Notes: generated by a model from the letters alone, not told the origin. 64,000 bases of DNA from Dendrophyllia cribrosa (GCA_024195265.1 JAJLRJ010000005.1:20024099-20088098), one strand, 5' to 3'. Shown: positions 10,314-24,200, counted from the stretch's first letter. A program made the numbers and translations.

Positions 10314-12719
10314 GGGCCCATTACACTATCTTTTGAGGCCGTTGCTAGGGGAAATCAGTTTGCTCTAGCTCAGCAAATTTTTACTTATATTTGACCATAT
10401 TTGAACGGCAACCTTTGAGTACACCTGTGGTTCGAGTTATGACGTCATTAGGCCACGCCCAATGTCACGTGACCCAAAACAGAAAAATGAGCATAACTTC
10501 AGAAACTTACAGTTTTATCCAGAAATTTTACTATCATTTAATTTTATACACCATTCAAAAAAACGTAAGCATGCATTTTCCCTAAGGATGAAAAATAAAA
10601 ATAAAATGACGAAACATGTGTTCTCAAAACCACATTTATGCGTCTGAATTGTTTGTTTTTTGATTTTTCGCAAAAAGCATGCTTACGCTCCGTTTCACGA
10701 AAAATCTTTGATCTTTCGATTGAATTTTTTTTAAAAATCATTAGCCTCTATTTGCGCCGAGAAAGGTTCGCCTTTGTCTGCACCGAAAGTAGGGTGGCCT
10801 GTTGTCAGCCTGAGCTTCCTGTGCTATGAATTTTCTTGAAATTAGACCATAATCATTTTGTTATGAATTGTTAAGTATGGTTATCGTTTTGAAGTACGTT
10901 TCAACCTTCACTCGAGAAAGTTGCCTTTCTTTGCAGACAGGGAGAAACGAGCCCTGCCTGTGTCTGTCACAAGCCATTCGATCACTTCAGCTGGCATGGG
11001 TGAGCCGGAAAATGCCACTTCAAGTCTAAAATTTTTAAAGCATTGTTCTGGAAATGGAACTCATGCATCTGTGAGACGGTTTCTCTTGAATTTGAAGAGC
11101 AGTATGGTACTTACATAGAAACAAAAACGTTTTTCTCTCTCTTTTTTTAGCTCTTTTACATAACAACAGTCGAGAATCTTAGGAGCTAAAAATATATAAA
11201 TTACTAGATATCCTCCCTTGACAACTTTTTCAATTTAGTTCTTATTATTTCCCCTCTCTAAAATAACAACAAAGCCATAAAAGTGGTCCTATTTATTTTA
11301 TGGTCTTTTATCAGAAGCTTACCAGTTATGTGATCAATGTTTTAAAGTCATATAAAGATCGAAACAGGAAAGATGTAAATGTTATTTTGTTTTGTTTGAC
11401 CAAAATTATGCGCCGCGGTTTAATTTGTTTACGTGGAAAAGTTTATCTCAGTTAAGTGGCCATTTTTGCGGAATAGCTCAAAAGAAATCAAACAGTTAAG
11501 AAGTATTCCATTAACATTAAAGTGGAAGGCAGAATAGGCGAAGTAAAAAGACAAAAGTCTGAGATTGAAGTCCGTGTTTTAATGAATAACAAGAAACCTT
11601 ATGCAACACCAGCGCCGATCGACTAAATCGATGGTTCTTTAATTGTTTTCATTTAATGAAAATATAAATCTAAAACGTGGACATCTTTTTTAACCCTTTC
11701 ACTCCCAGAGTCAACTATGGAGACATGTAGTGTAGTTCTAACTTTTGAGTCTGTGGACGAAATCCTATGGTGTGACCATTCAAATGAAACCTCTTCAGCA
11801 GTACTTTTGCATGGTACCATTTGTTTTTCAATATTTTACAAAATGAATTTTGGAATTTTTCTTGAATTTTGATGTTTGGCACTCTTGGGAGTGAAAGGGT
11901 TAATAGGTACAACCCACTGTCTTTACTTCTTGTGAAGTTTTTTTTAATTTTCTCACTGAAGTTTTTGCCTGAAGTTGCATCGTATAAACGCAAAATGACA
12001 ATTTATCAGTTTAATCTTCTTGCGAGTAATAAAACTAAACGAATTGGGAGTTATTTCCTTTTATTCAAAATTTCCGTGAAACAAATTTAAACTCACTGTA
12101 CTTTGTTCATTCACACTTCGTTGAAATCTGTACAACTTTGACGGCTTTTAAGTTTGTGCCAGAAATCGGCCCTGATAAATAAGTGAAAACTGTAGCTACG
12201 CGAAAAACAAACGCGCTACGCTTCCGTTGAAATTGTAAAAACTCGAGCACTTTTCTGCAAATGTTAACGTCTTACTCACATGTTGGCTCCAGATATACTC
12301 TAAGTTCTCAGTCCAGAATTCCTCGACAGTTGGCCTGGTCAGCATTGACAAAAAGAAGAGAAAAAACGATACGAAGACTGAAGCAGTAGGAATAAACTTT
12401 CAGCAAATACCGATAACTGACATAACTGTGAACTATTTCAGTTAATTCATTCTTCATTTTGAATCAGCTTGAAAACCTCCAAGAAGAATCTTCCCATAGC
12501 AACAATATCCAGCTTCAAATAAGTTTAAGTATTAACCAAGAACTCAGGAGTTTAATAAACGAGACAAGCTTCAAATTTGGCATTGAGTTAGGACAGTTTT
12601 GAATTCCGGTACGGACTCTCGCGCAAAGCTGCCTGTCACTATACCGGAAGTAAAATTGTACTTGATTTAGCTCCGCATAGCAACCGCATTACTTAGCAAC
12701 GGAATAGTGTAATGGGCCC
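10314..12719. mobile_element. 2.4-kb TTAA-flanked element without transposase
   Basis: Terminal inverted repeats GGGCCCATTACACTAT flank the element, with TTAA at both ends (10310-10313 and 12720-12723), the target duplication of piggyBac-type transposons. No transposase ORF is visible. It contains a second, nested TTAA element. Confidence 0.65.
11694..11899. mobile_element. 206-bp TTAA-flanked MITE
   Basis: Terminal repeats CCCTTTCACTCCCA and complement lie between TTAA copies at 11690-11693 and 11900-11903. A diverged copy is at 54886-55089 and a partial one at about 54440-54555. Confidence 0.8.
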
Positions 12720-12726
12720 TTAAAAA

Positions 12727-13020
12727 CCGTCCAAATTGACTCAAAATTGATCAAAACCAATAAATAAACGCTAAATGACCTAAAAATATAAAGTTATACC
12801 AATAAACATTGCTTTTCTTCATTCAAAGGTACAAATATGCAAATTTCAAAAAACATGGCTGTCAAAATCTTGTGGCCATGGAAACATCAAGTCAAGTGAT
12901 CAATAAATTGATATATGAAATTGTTGCCAGATAAATTTTAGTAAAAGTCACAAAGTTTGATGGCGTTTGAATACATATTTAAAAAGAAGTTATAAATGTT
13001 GAAAGTTAGCGCGAGCACTT
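12727..13020 (-). repeat. Dispersed repeat, reverse copy of the interior of the element at 19986-20574
   Basis: About 290 bp match 20025-20315 in reverse complement (shared stretches include the GCGTTTATTTATTGGTTTTG and CCATGGCAACAAGATTTTGA parts). Confidence 0.7.
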
Positions 13021-13403
13021 AACCTATACTAGACCATTTTAGCTGCATTTTGCAACACTATTCTAGACTAAACACCGAAAAACGTTACTTTTTCCTAGAC
13101 CTATTCCAGACTCGCTATTTTCCAGAAACTAGTTCACTATCACATATGTATATGTTATTAGTTAACAGGGGTCAGTTAAAATGCCGTACTGCCCGCCGTA
13201 ACGATTTTTAAATTCCATTTGCCAGTAAACCTTGTCTAGCTAGAATAAATTCTTCACGCAACTGATCAGTTTCGCGGAAAATGATACCTTATTCTAGACC
13301 AAAAATCTCTGATTACTAAACCCTATCACAGACTAAACTACCTGAAAACCATACCCTTCACAGCGGCACATGCCTATATAGCTCATATATGGGAGTACTC
13401 CCT

Positions 13404-13438
13404 CCCCCCCCCCCCCCCCCCCCCGGGGGGGGGGGGGG
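13404..13438. repeat. C21-G14 palindromic homopolymer junction
   Basis: Twenty-one C are followed directly by fourteen G, a self-complementary tract. Confidence 0.9.
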
Positions 13439-13746
13439 CACGTTACCATCCATTAGTAACCACTAGTTTTATAAATATTTAACAAAGGTGATTGATGATG
13501 CAATTGATTACTCAATTCGGCAATAGAATTAAACAGAAAATCCACATTCCAAAAATGAAAATAATAACTCTATCGCAGTGTTAGCTAGTGTTCCCTTACC
13601 TGCGTGCAGACGTCTAATTTCCTTTGTTTCCAAGTGAAGCAACGGAAATAGGAGACGTCTGCGGGCAAGCTAAATGTTCCCAGTAATGGTAGAAAGTCCG
13701 TGGTTGTTTTTTTTTTAATTTCCGAGGAGAGTCTTGCCTTTACAGT

Positions 13747-14278
13747 AGAGAGCTTAAGCAACGACGACGGCAACGCCATGGAAAACGTCACTTGATAAAA
13801 GGATTCGCGCTTTTTTTAAACTACTTTGCAGTTGTTCAAATTTGCTTAGTTTGTCTCATGTGTCCGGATTGTCTAGGAGCTAAATATGAAGGAATGGCTT
13901 ACCAGTTAAAATGGAGAAAGGAAAATTAACCGTCGCGTGTTCACGTTCTCCACATAACCTATAATTTGATTATTTGACGTTGTTGTTTTGCAGAGAACGG
14001 CAATGAAATGTACAAAAATGTAAAACGCACGTGCAGAGGCATTTTTGTCCAGTAGGCCTGCACCTCTTCGGAACGTCTAATTTCATTCTACCTGAATGAG
14101 GTGCACCTCTATTGTTTTTAGGGCTAGGGTACATTGTTGTGTTGTTTGTTCTATTGTTTTCTTAGCTAATCCTGTGAGGCGTTACGAAAGGTGCAGGTCT
14201 GCCCTTGTTTACACTCATTAAACCTATTGTTTTGTGCCGTTCTCGCTGCCGTCACCGTTGTGGTTGCTTAAGCTCCCT
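13747..14278. mobile_element. MITE-like element with GAGCTTAAGCAAC termini
   Basis: The left end GAGAGCTTAAGCAACGACGA is mirrored by GTGGTTGCTTAAGCTCCCTA at the right. There is no coding content. Confidence 0.6.
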
Positions 14279-14358
14279 AGTAAGATAAATGTAAGTTCGA
14301 CTTGAAAACGCTTTTACCTTCTCTAGTTTCCATTTTGTAGGTAATGGAGTACTCTTCA

Positions 14359-14606
14359 GGGCCCGGTTGTTCGAAAGCCGATTAAAACCTCTGACCCAGG
14401 ATTAACTTAACCGAGGATTTAATTTATTTTGTTTAAAAGGTTTTCAAAAGCTAATTTTCAGCTACACCTGAAGACAAATCAAAGCCGAAACTAAAAGACA
14501 AAGCTACTTTCGAAACATCTTCATTCATTAATTATTTATAATAACTGAAATCAGAATTAACTTTTAACCCTGGGTTAGGTCAATCGCGTTTTGAACAACC
14601 CGGCCC
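14359..14606. mobile_element. MITE with GGGCCCGGTTGTTCGAAA termini
   Basis: The left end is mirrored by TTTTGAACAACCCGGCCC. Relatives with the same terminal motif are at 39584-39797 and, more distantly, 58480-58659. Confidence 0.7.
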
Positions 14607-14608
14607 TA

Positions 14609-14836
14609 GGGCCCATTTCTCGAAGTCCCGTTAACTTTGTTTCCGGTCCAGGAGCTAAATTTTAAAATCAGAATCAGGGTGTATTAACCCCCAAACTAGC
14701 CGGAATTGTTTCGTTACCTTAGAATTTTAGTGCTTAGCCTTAAAACCAACAGATATGCATTTTTAATGTGAACATTGCAGACAGAAAATAGCTTTCCGGG
14801 CTCGAAAAGTTACCGGGACTTTTGAGGAACGGCCCC
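14609..14836. mobile_element. MITE with GGGCCCATTTCTCGAA termini
   Basis: It begins directly after the preceding MITE. The left end (CTCGAAGTCCCGTTAAC) is mirrored by GTTACCGGGACTTTTGAGGA at the right. Confidence 0.6.
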
Positions 14837-15109
14837 CGGGCTTTAACTAGGCTCATCTTACCCGCTTGGGTAGCCAATCACAACAAAGGAATCTCTTCAT
14901 CTTACCAATTAACAATTTCCAAAAGTTATTAACCTGCGATCAGACGCCCTTTTTTCGGAGCGAAATATTATGCAATGTTTTACGATAACGAATTTGTACA
15001 GTGAAAATTACAATAAAATAATGTTCTTGTCCGGCGAGAGTGAGAAAATACATTTGCAACATTGGAAATCCGGCTAAAAATAATTGACTTTTATTAAAAT
15101 AACCTTTAC

Positions 15110-15115
15110 TTTATT
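15110..15115 (-). promoter_or_regulatory. Polyadenylation signal AATAAA of the macro-Deltex gene
   Basis: AATAAA on the minus strand lies 84 bp past the stop codon at 15199-15201, a normal distance for the 3' end. Confidence 0.5.
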
Positions 15116-15198
15116 TAGCTTGAAAGTAATCGGGGAACTGACTTGTGGCTCCTCTGTTACAATGCGTCGTTTGGAACTTTTTTTTTTTTTTAACGTGC

Positions 15199-15268
15199 CT
15201 AACAAATTCCTTTCGCAGCCAACTGATTCCGCAATCTTGACAAATAGCCTTCATCTGGGTAGCCATTC
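15199..15268 (-). CDS. DTX3L-like: Macro-Deltex exon 6 (DTC C-terminus, stop)
   Basis: This 70-nt terminal exon follows the acceptor TTCCCATTATAG. It encodes NGYPDEGYLSRLRNQLAAKG plus two residues, matching the end of Deltex proteins (GYPDPxYL...LxxxGI). It joins exon 5 in phase 2. Confidence 0.85.
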
Positions 15269-18200
15269 CTATAATGGGAAATGTAATAGAGCAGAAAAAT
15301 TAATCTAGGGTATATGGGCGAATCTTTGTTTACCATCACTGCCTCATTAGCATATGCGCCCCATTGCTGGTTTGCACGTGACGTCACGGCGGCCATGTTG
15401 GTGGTCAAGAACAAAAGCGTTTCTCTCCGCTGGGAACTAAACTCTATTTTCATGCAAATTCTGCGACAAAAATTTTATTGTATTGACCACCAACATGGCC
15501 GCCTTGTCACGTGGTTGCAAACCAAGAATTAGCTTTCTCTGGAAGTTTGAACCCGATATACTAGATACGTTTCGTGCAATGCTGTTTTAAAAAATTCAAA
15601 ATTTTACAAAGAATATATACACAAAGATGCTCAGGGCTGCACTAAATGTCAGTTGGAGAGACCATATCACAAACAAGCAGCTCTATGGCGATATTCCACC
15701 TGTATCGACTACACTACGCATGAGAAGGCTGAGATTTAGCGGACATTGTTGGAGGAGTAAGAAAGAGGTAGTTTCCCAACTGCTATTCTGGGAGCCATCA
15801 CATGGTAAGAGATCTAGGGGACGTCCAGCCAAGACATGATGATGATGATGATATGGCTCATTAGCACTTTTGCCACCCAACAGTGTTGCAGTTTTTGAAA
15901 GCAGATATTTCGTTAAATATTGCATGCAAAAAGCTAAAAAATACATATATTACTAAAGTTTAACTAACTCTTTCAACTTTTCAACTCAATTCGTATTTAG
16001 CACGGTGCAGTCTCTACGTAAATTCGTATGCTAATGAAGGAAAATATAAACAATGACGTCGGCAAAGACTCCCCTATAGTTTAGAAGTATTGAACGCTAA
16101 TTAGAAAGCAACCTATGTTATTTGCAAGCAGACAAACTTTATATCAAAAATTTCAGTGCGCTTTGTCTATCTGCTAGGGAGTTCTCGGGAACAACGCAGA
16201 AGGAAAATATAAACAATGACGTCGGCAAAGACTCCCCTATAGTTTAGAAGTATTGAACGCTAATTAGAAAGCAACCTATGTTATTTGCAAGCAGGCAAAC
16301 TTTATATCAAACATTTCAGTGCGCGTTGTCTATCTGATAGGGAGTTCTCGGGAACAACGCAGAATCCACTCGTGCAGAATTCAAGCGAGTACGGCAAAGT
16401 TGGGCAAAGTTTACATCAGTGAAACAGAAAGATATTAGATATGTGCATGGACAAATTAAGGAATAAGATAGCTAGTGACCCTCAGCTTATTCTAACTCAA
16501 ACTTTCGCCGTTTCAGTCTTCTGTTTCAATCGATCCTATCTCCTGATGAAGACCAATATTAATTAAGCGATCCACACCACTAAATTGTGTAAGACGAACG
16601 TTTAAAAGTTATCCTTTCAAACCACAACAATGAACCACAACATCTTTCATGACCGGATGATATTCCACTTGGTTACTTTGACAGCTCAAATACTATTGGC
16701 TGGATGGATTAAATTTGATTGTCCCTGTTTTCGTTACTTACCATTTCTTTCAGTGTTACGCGACCCTTCGAATCAAAACTACTTTGAGCAGTTCGATTTA
16801 CCCCTGCCGCCAATCATACCTTATATGGAAAGAGTTCGTTTCTTCGGACGCCATTGCAGGCTGGTGATCACGCAGGAGTATACAAACTCCTCCTACTAGG
16901 TATGATTGACGGCAGAGTAAATTGAAATTGCTCAAAGTATAGTTTTGATTCGAAGGGTCGCGTAACAGTGAAATCAGTTGTAATATAGAGACTTTTCTGA
17001 GGACGCTGACGCTCATAACGCAAAGGCAAATGAGTATAAGAAATACTACAAGAGCGAACGAAAATCTTCTGTCAAGAAGAAATCACTTATCATATGTTTT
17101 TTTTAATCCTATGGACCCTGGGTTGGAGATGGAAACTATCGTTTTTATGTGTGGAATATTATTTAATTACTTTATAATTTCCTCTCTGCGACTCTCACTT
17201 TAACATGTAACTTATTAATGATGTAACGGATGGACACCTAGTCCTTCAATTTTAGTTTCCTAGGCCCAGTTCAAACGTCGAACTTTTCATGTGCCGAACC
17301 TAATTCCTTCAATTAAGTACATGAAAAGATCGACGTTTGAATCAATTAAGTTCGACATATGTTATTTGGGTCGACCCAAGAATTAAGTTCGAGTGAGCTA
17401 CATGGGAAGTTCGACTATGGAGCGACTTCGATTCAAACGTCGAACTTTTCAAGTGCCGAACCTAATGCATAAATTATGTTAACGTATTTTTCAATGTAAC
17501 CACGCTTCTGATTGGCTATTTAGTGGGTTTTCGCGCCTTTGCAGACAGAACTCACAGAAGCGTAACGACGGTTACCAGCATTCACGTTGTATATTTTTAG
17601 ACTGAAACTGGACAGCTTAAATCGGTCTTCTAAAAAGTTGTTTTTCTTTATATCCATAAATAAATCGTAATGTTTTTTTTTTTTAATTTATGGCGTTACT
17701 TTATTTTGTCCAAATTAAATATCACGATCACGATTTCCTCAGCTGTCTCCTTGCTATAACAGAACACAAAGCACACTAAAATCAAAACAAGAATTTCCAG
17801 GCTTGGTGAATTTTTCCCCTATTTTAAGCAGTAAGGATGATATTTCTTTTCGCAACGAATTAGGTTCGGCACATTAAAGTTCGACCGTCTGAATATAATT
17901 TCAACCCGTGAGGTATGTTTGAGTCTTTGACGTCACTTTCTCCCATTTGCAACCAAGCCTTGGAACAAGGTTGATTAATGGCGGCCGTAAATTCTCGGAA
18001 ATAAATGTTAAAATAAAACAACTTCTGATGTTCGTAATGAATTGAAATTTGGCAAGATGAGTAAGAAAGTCTAATTGTACACGAAAATGTAAAAAAAATG
18101 AAAATCAACAATTTGATCACAGGGGCACTTTAAGTGTAGCTAATGCAATATTTGCTAACCTTGAATCTTTCTCAAATGTGGTCTTGAGCTCAATATCATT

Positions 18201-21200
18201 TAATGTAATATATCCAACTCCGTCTGCGGCCGAACTCAAAACAGTAAAAACGAGGCGAGCATCAAAGGATTTACGTAGTAGCTTCAGAGCTTGCTTTCCT
18301 TCCAGTGTTTCAGGTATGTATGCTACACATGATGTCCCCTTGTATACCCCACCAGGATTGGGATGTTCCAAGCCTTGGATACCATCGTAGAAAGTGAAAG
18401 TTATGGCAATCGTACCATAGCCCTGAAATCCTGGAAGACTGGCCTCGTACCTTTTCCACATCATTTGTCCCGGGGGTTGATTACCTCGAGTGAGATCTGG
18501 GGAAATTGTCCAGGGGGATTTGTCATCTTGGTTTCGATGGTAACTTGAAGATGGACTTGATGAATGATGAATATCTGTGAAAAAGGTTCAAAAAACGCTA
18601 AGTAGGACAAGTACAATTACAAGAGACCATCACAGTTGAAAACAGCTCCCTTGCAAGAAAAAAACACCCAATGCTGGTAACGTCAAGTTTAAAGACACGA
18701 TGTTTGTGATTCCAAACTAAGACTGTAGGGATCAGTGTTGTTTTAGAACATTACCATCGCCAATATCATAATCACCATCAACACTATCATCATTATCGCC
18801 ACCATCATTTTAAGCGAAAGTTTTTCTTTCCTTTTTTACACCACTGTAACTGTAACTAACACAATTTATTTTTAGTTGTTTTTTTATCTCGTTAAAAACA
18901 TATCGATTACTTCATGGGCAGTGCGGGCGTACGTTATTTACGCACGAGTTGGTTCGTATCAGAAATCGAACGAGCAAGGCTTTGCGAGCAAGTGAGATTT
19001 ATGATACAAACCAACGAGTGCGTAAATACCGTACAAAGCACTGCCCATTCTGTAATTTGTTTATTTTATACATACTGAGATTTGTCATTGGACGAAACGC
19101 TTTTTTCACGTGTGAGAAAGTTGTTTCGCCATTCTGATTGGCTGCGAACCCCGAACGGGGTTTTCACACGCCAAATTTCAATAGAAAATCTTAAAAAGTA
19201 TGAAATAAAGCATATTTATACTTGTCCTATAATTGTTTACGTGAATACTGTTTGACTACTTGCAATTAATAATGATTATGAACTTGAAGATTCCTTTATA
19301 TGTTAAAATTAAGCGACAGTGTTTATATCAAATGAAACAGAAAGGATGCATAAGAACAAAGTTGTCAATTCATTAATGCGCGTTAATAATTATTTAACTA
19401 ACTTATAAAAAATAAGGAGTGAACCTGTCACATGTGAAGGAAATGGTTAGTCATTATATTAAATCTAAGTAAACTTACGTTGATTGTGGCTAACGGTCTC
19501 TTTGTCGGTAGTGATCAAGCCTGCTGTATCCATGCAAGCGAGGCAATTGCTACTGATCGTGAAAGCATTTATTATGCAATCGTCGCAAAACTTGTGCTTC
19601 ATACAAACGTTTGGATGGGTGAGTTCTGGATGATCTACTCTATCCTTACAAAGGGCACACAGAATGGACACATTTCGTTCTGAAACTAGGGATGAAATGA
19701 TATCGGTTTAACATACGATTTACGAAACAACTGTTTGTTAAGTAAGGCTTCACATAAGAACTATAGTAAACTTCATTGTTCTGCGGCATTGGCTCTTTCC
19801 CACATAGAATATCTTTGATTTCAAGAATTAAGAGGAGGGGCTGATGGTTCATAATTATATTTCATTATAAAAATACAGAAAATCCATTTGCGTCAAATAT
19901 ATTTTAGGAAATGTTCGTGCTTAACCAATCAGAATAGCAGAAGACAATAGCTACTAATTTTGCTTCTTTGATGAAGTTCCCTTAACCCTATTCGGCCTGG
20001 GGGGGGGGGGGCACAAAGTGCCCGCGCTAACTTTCAACATTCATAATTTCTTTAATATGTGTTCAAACGCCATCAAACTTTGTGACATTACCTAAAATTT
20101 ATCTGGCAACAATTTCATATCACAATTTTTTGATCACGTGACTTGACGTTTCCATGGCAACAAGATTTTGACAGCCATGTTTTTGGAAATTTGCATATTT
20201 ATACCTTTGAATGAAGAAAAACAATGTTTATTGGTATAACTTTTGTATTTTTACGTCGTTTAGCGTTTATTTATTGGTTTTGATTAATTTTGCGTCAATT
20301 TGCACGGTTTTTTAGAGGTTTTTAAAAAATTCAGAAATCCAAGATGGCGGATCCAAGATGGCGACCGTATAACTAATTACCTAATAACTACGTCATATGA
20401 CGTCATCGTCCCATTATGCGGACCCCAAAGGAGACAGTTTTGGACGTACTATGTACCCTCTAGGTTTCATTGTCATAGCCTTAATGTTATTGAAGTTACG
20501 AAGGGGGTGCACAATGTGCCCCCCCCCCCCCCCCCCAGACTCAGGAACTCAAAAAAAGCCCAGGCCGAATAGGGTTAATACAATATCTTTTAGAAATTGC
20601 ATGTTGTGCAATTGGGTCTCAAAATATTTGAAACCTTAAAAAAATTAGACTTAATGCACCTTGCGATCACTAAATGTAACAATGAATTTAGTTGACATTC
20701 TATCGTGCATTGCCGTTAAGCACTATCCTTCTTATGCGGATCATTATTTAACATTACTATTTTTTCTCAAAAAGCGCAGTGTTATATATGACTGTGACGT
20801 GCAAGTGGAATTCCCAGAAAAGGTTCTAAACGAAAGCAAATAAGGATATTACTGATATAAACATGCCCTTAAAAATCAATAATTCTTAACTAGGACAACA
20901 TTAAGTGGAAAACTGTTTTAGCTCTGAACTGGGCGACTTTTTAATCATCTAGGTATACGAAATGAATTTTTCAGTTGATAAAAGGAGATTGTTTTCTGCG
21001 GGCTTCAGTTATGAGCGAAACATTTTTACCACTGCTGCGAAATTCAGATTTTTCTTTATGTTACATGTAAAATAGCTTATAACTTTTCGCCAAAAAATTC
21101 GAAAAAATCAATAAATCAATCAGTCAATTGTAAAATGTTTCCGATATATTGTAACAACGCAAAAACCCAATGGAGGGGTTGCAACCACTCCCTCCCCCCC

Positions 21201-24200
21201 GTGTACGTCCGAGGGTTAATACCATGCCCTCGCCAAAACAAACTATGAATCCCACTAATGTTTCCCCGAGATATATTACCATTTGGTTTGCTTCCCGGAT
21301 GGTCACCATCCACTACTTTGTCGCCATTCTTCTGTGTTTCGACCAACCCATCTTTTTTGACTGACTCTTCTTGTTCTTTTTCTTTGATGATTACTTTTTC
21401 AAAGGGAATACGCTTTCTGAGAGTGAATTCAGCACCCGACGTTTCTCTGGATTTTTCTTCCAATTCTTGAATCGATAAAAAGCTCGTATTTCCTATGCTA
21501 TCGTCTTGTATGTCTTTAGCGTTCTCACCCCTACGAAAACGGTCCTCAAGGTGTTCTTCATGCCAAAGTTGTAAACTCTGAAGACTTGGACGAATATCGG
21601 CCTTTAAGAGACCATTAACCGTGGGTGAAGTAATCAACAGAGCGCCACTTTTATTGACATAAGAGCCAGAATTCAATGCGCATGGACTAGAAATGGAACT
21701 GTGATCAATCAAATATGTGGGGCCGCCCTGATGACAATGAATGTCATTCTTTCGAGAGTCTCCATTTTGTTCTTTCCGAGGTTGAAAATCTTTGACTTGA
21801 GGCTGCTGAATATCATGTGCCATTTCCTTAGTAATTGTAACCACTGTTTTCTGCGAAGATTTATAACGTCCACGTCCTGCTTTCGTTTTTTCTTGGTTCA
21901 GATTCAAGCGGTCACCCATGAACAAATCTGAGCTCTGACATCCAGGTAGTTGTGACTCATATTGAACGACCATACTTTTCATTCTCTCTTCTACAAGTTG
22001 AACTGCAGAAGTCACCTGCAGCATCTCAAAAGCTTTTATCTCTACAACGTCTATGCGTTCAACCGCGCTACTTGAAACATGGGAAATTGTCTTTTCCCAA
22101 GCTTGCTTCTCGTCACTCGGGGTGTTATCCTTATTCCGTCCATTCTTGGAATCCTGGTTGACCTGATTCTTATGTGGAGTGCTATAATATTGACTAGAAG
22201 AACAGATCTCTGCTGCAGAATAGCCAGTTGGGGTCTTTTCGTTTTCAACTGTTGTTTCTGATGAATGTGAGGCAGAGACCTGTGTAGTGGATCTGGGCCC
22301 GTCTGCATGTATCACACTGTTAACAGAAGCGTATTTAGGTGTTGCTGGTGCTTTCTGGATTTGCTCCACATAACTGTCTTTTGGCATAGACGAATCGCCT
22401 ATTTCATCTGCGTTGTCGTTTCTTATCATGCTTTGGGATGCCAAATGTGCACCAGTTTGTTCTGCATTAGGGTTGCCCTTTGATGAAACGCTTACAAAAA
22501 AGGGCGGTTCACTTTGAAAGGAAAACGAAGAAATATCTTTTACAAAGGCATTAATGGTAGTGTCATCTTCGCAAACTATACGGAATTCATTAATGCCACT
22601 GTGTATTGGGCCAACATTTTTTCCGAAGGCTGCAATAACACGAACGATAACTTCCACTGAAATTTCAACCGGAATGTCATTCCAGTCTTGTCCTAATGGA
22701 GGAAGGGCAATTGATTTGTGCCTGTACCCTGATGAGAGCATAAGTCCTTCCTTTAGACATCTATGCATCTCGCGTTTGCATTTCTTCTCGTCCTGTTTTT
22801 CGTTATTCCACGATGGAAGAACGGCATGAAGGACAGATCGACAGGGTAAGTTGCCACCAGCGGTGATGAATGTGTAACTGTCTTTCGTGGGAGCTTGGTT
22901 TTCGGTAATTCTGAGATATTCGTCTTTTATTGCTTGGCCTCCTTTCTCGACTATCTGTTTTGACAATCCTTTCTCACAAGAAAGCGTTGGGTTGATAGGG
23001 TTGAGGAGGACATCAACTTCCTGGATGGTTATGTCTCCTTTTAGCAATAGAACTGCGAGACCTGTCACTGTAACAAACTTGTGATAGCTTCCTACCACGA
23101 TACTGTGTTCTTGTTTACCATTTAAGAGTAATGCCGAGTCGGTGTTGCATCCAACGGCTTTAGGTTTCTCGACTTGCTCTTGACTACAAGCGGGTAAAAT
23201 AGAATTTGATTTGTCTTCAGTCTTGATAACATCAATGCCTTCAACAGCGCTACTGGAAACCTGGGAAACTGTCTTTTCCCAAGCTTGTTTCTTGTCACTC
23301 GGGGTGCTATCCTTTTTTCGTCCATTTTTAGAATCCTGGTTGACCTGATTCTGATGTGAAGTGCTATAACATAGACTAGAGGAACGGATCTCTGTTGCAG
23401 TATAGCCAGCTGGGGTCTTTTCGTTTTCAACCATCGTTTCTGATGAATGTGAGGCAGAGACCTGTGTAGTGGATCTGGGCCCGTCTGCATGTATCACAAC
23501 GTTAACAGAAGCGTATTTAGGTGTTGCTGGTGCTTTCTGGATTTGCTCCACATAACTTTCGTTTGGCATAGACGAATCGCCTATTTCATCTGCGTTGTCG
23601 TTTCTTATCATGCTTTGGGATGCCAAAGGTGCACCAGTTTGCTCTGCATTAAAGTTGCTCTTTGATGAAACGCTTGTAAAAAAGGGCGGTTCGTTTTGAA
23701 AGGAAAACGAAGAAATATCTTTTAGAAATGCATTAATGGTTGTGTCGTCTTCGCAAACTATACGGAACTCATTAATGCCACTGTGTATCGGGCCAACATT
23801 TTTTCCGAAGGCTGCAATAACACGAACGATAACTTCCACTGAAACTTCAACCGGAATGTCATTCCAGTCTTGTCCTAATGGAGGAAGAGCAATTGATTTG
23901 TGCCTGTACCCTGATGAGAGCATAAGTCCTTCCTTTAGACATCTATGCATCTCAAGTTTGCATTTCTTCTCGTCCTGTTTTTCGTTATTCCACGATGGAA
24001 GAACGGCATGAAGGACAGATCGGCAGGGCAAGTTACCACCAGCGGTGATGAATGTGTAACTGTCTTTCGTGGGAGCTTGGTTTTGGGTCATGCTGAGATA
24101 TTCGTCTTTTATTGCTTGGCCTCCTTTCTCAACTATCTGTTTTGACAATCCTTTCTCGCAAGAAAGCGTTGGGTTGATAGGGTTGAGAAGGACATCAACT

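Noticed and set aside
18117..18159. Stop at 18117 as the true end of the Deltex protein
   Set aside because: The last 14 codons have no Deltex similarity, while an in-phase splice to 15268 restores the conserved C-terminus.
21116..21279. C-terminal tail of the long macrodomain frame as protein
   Set aside because: A GGTAATA donor at 21280 gives the right phase to join the RING exon, and the tail looks like intron sequence.
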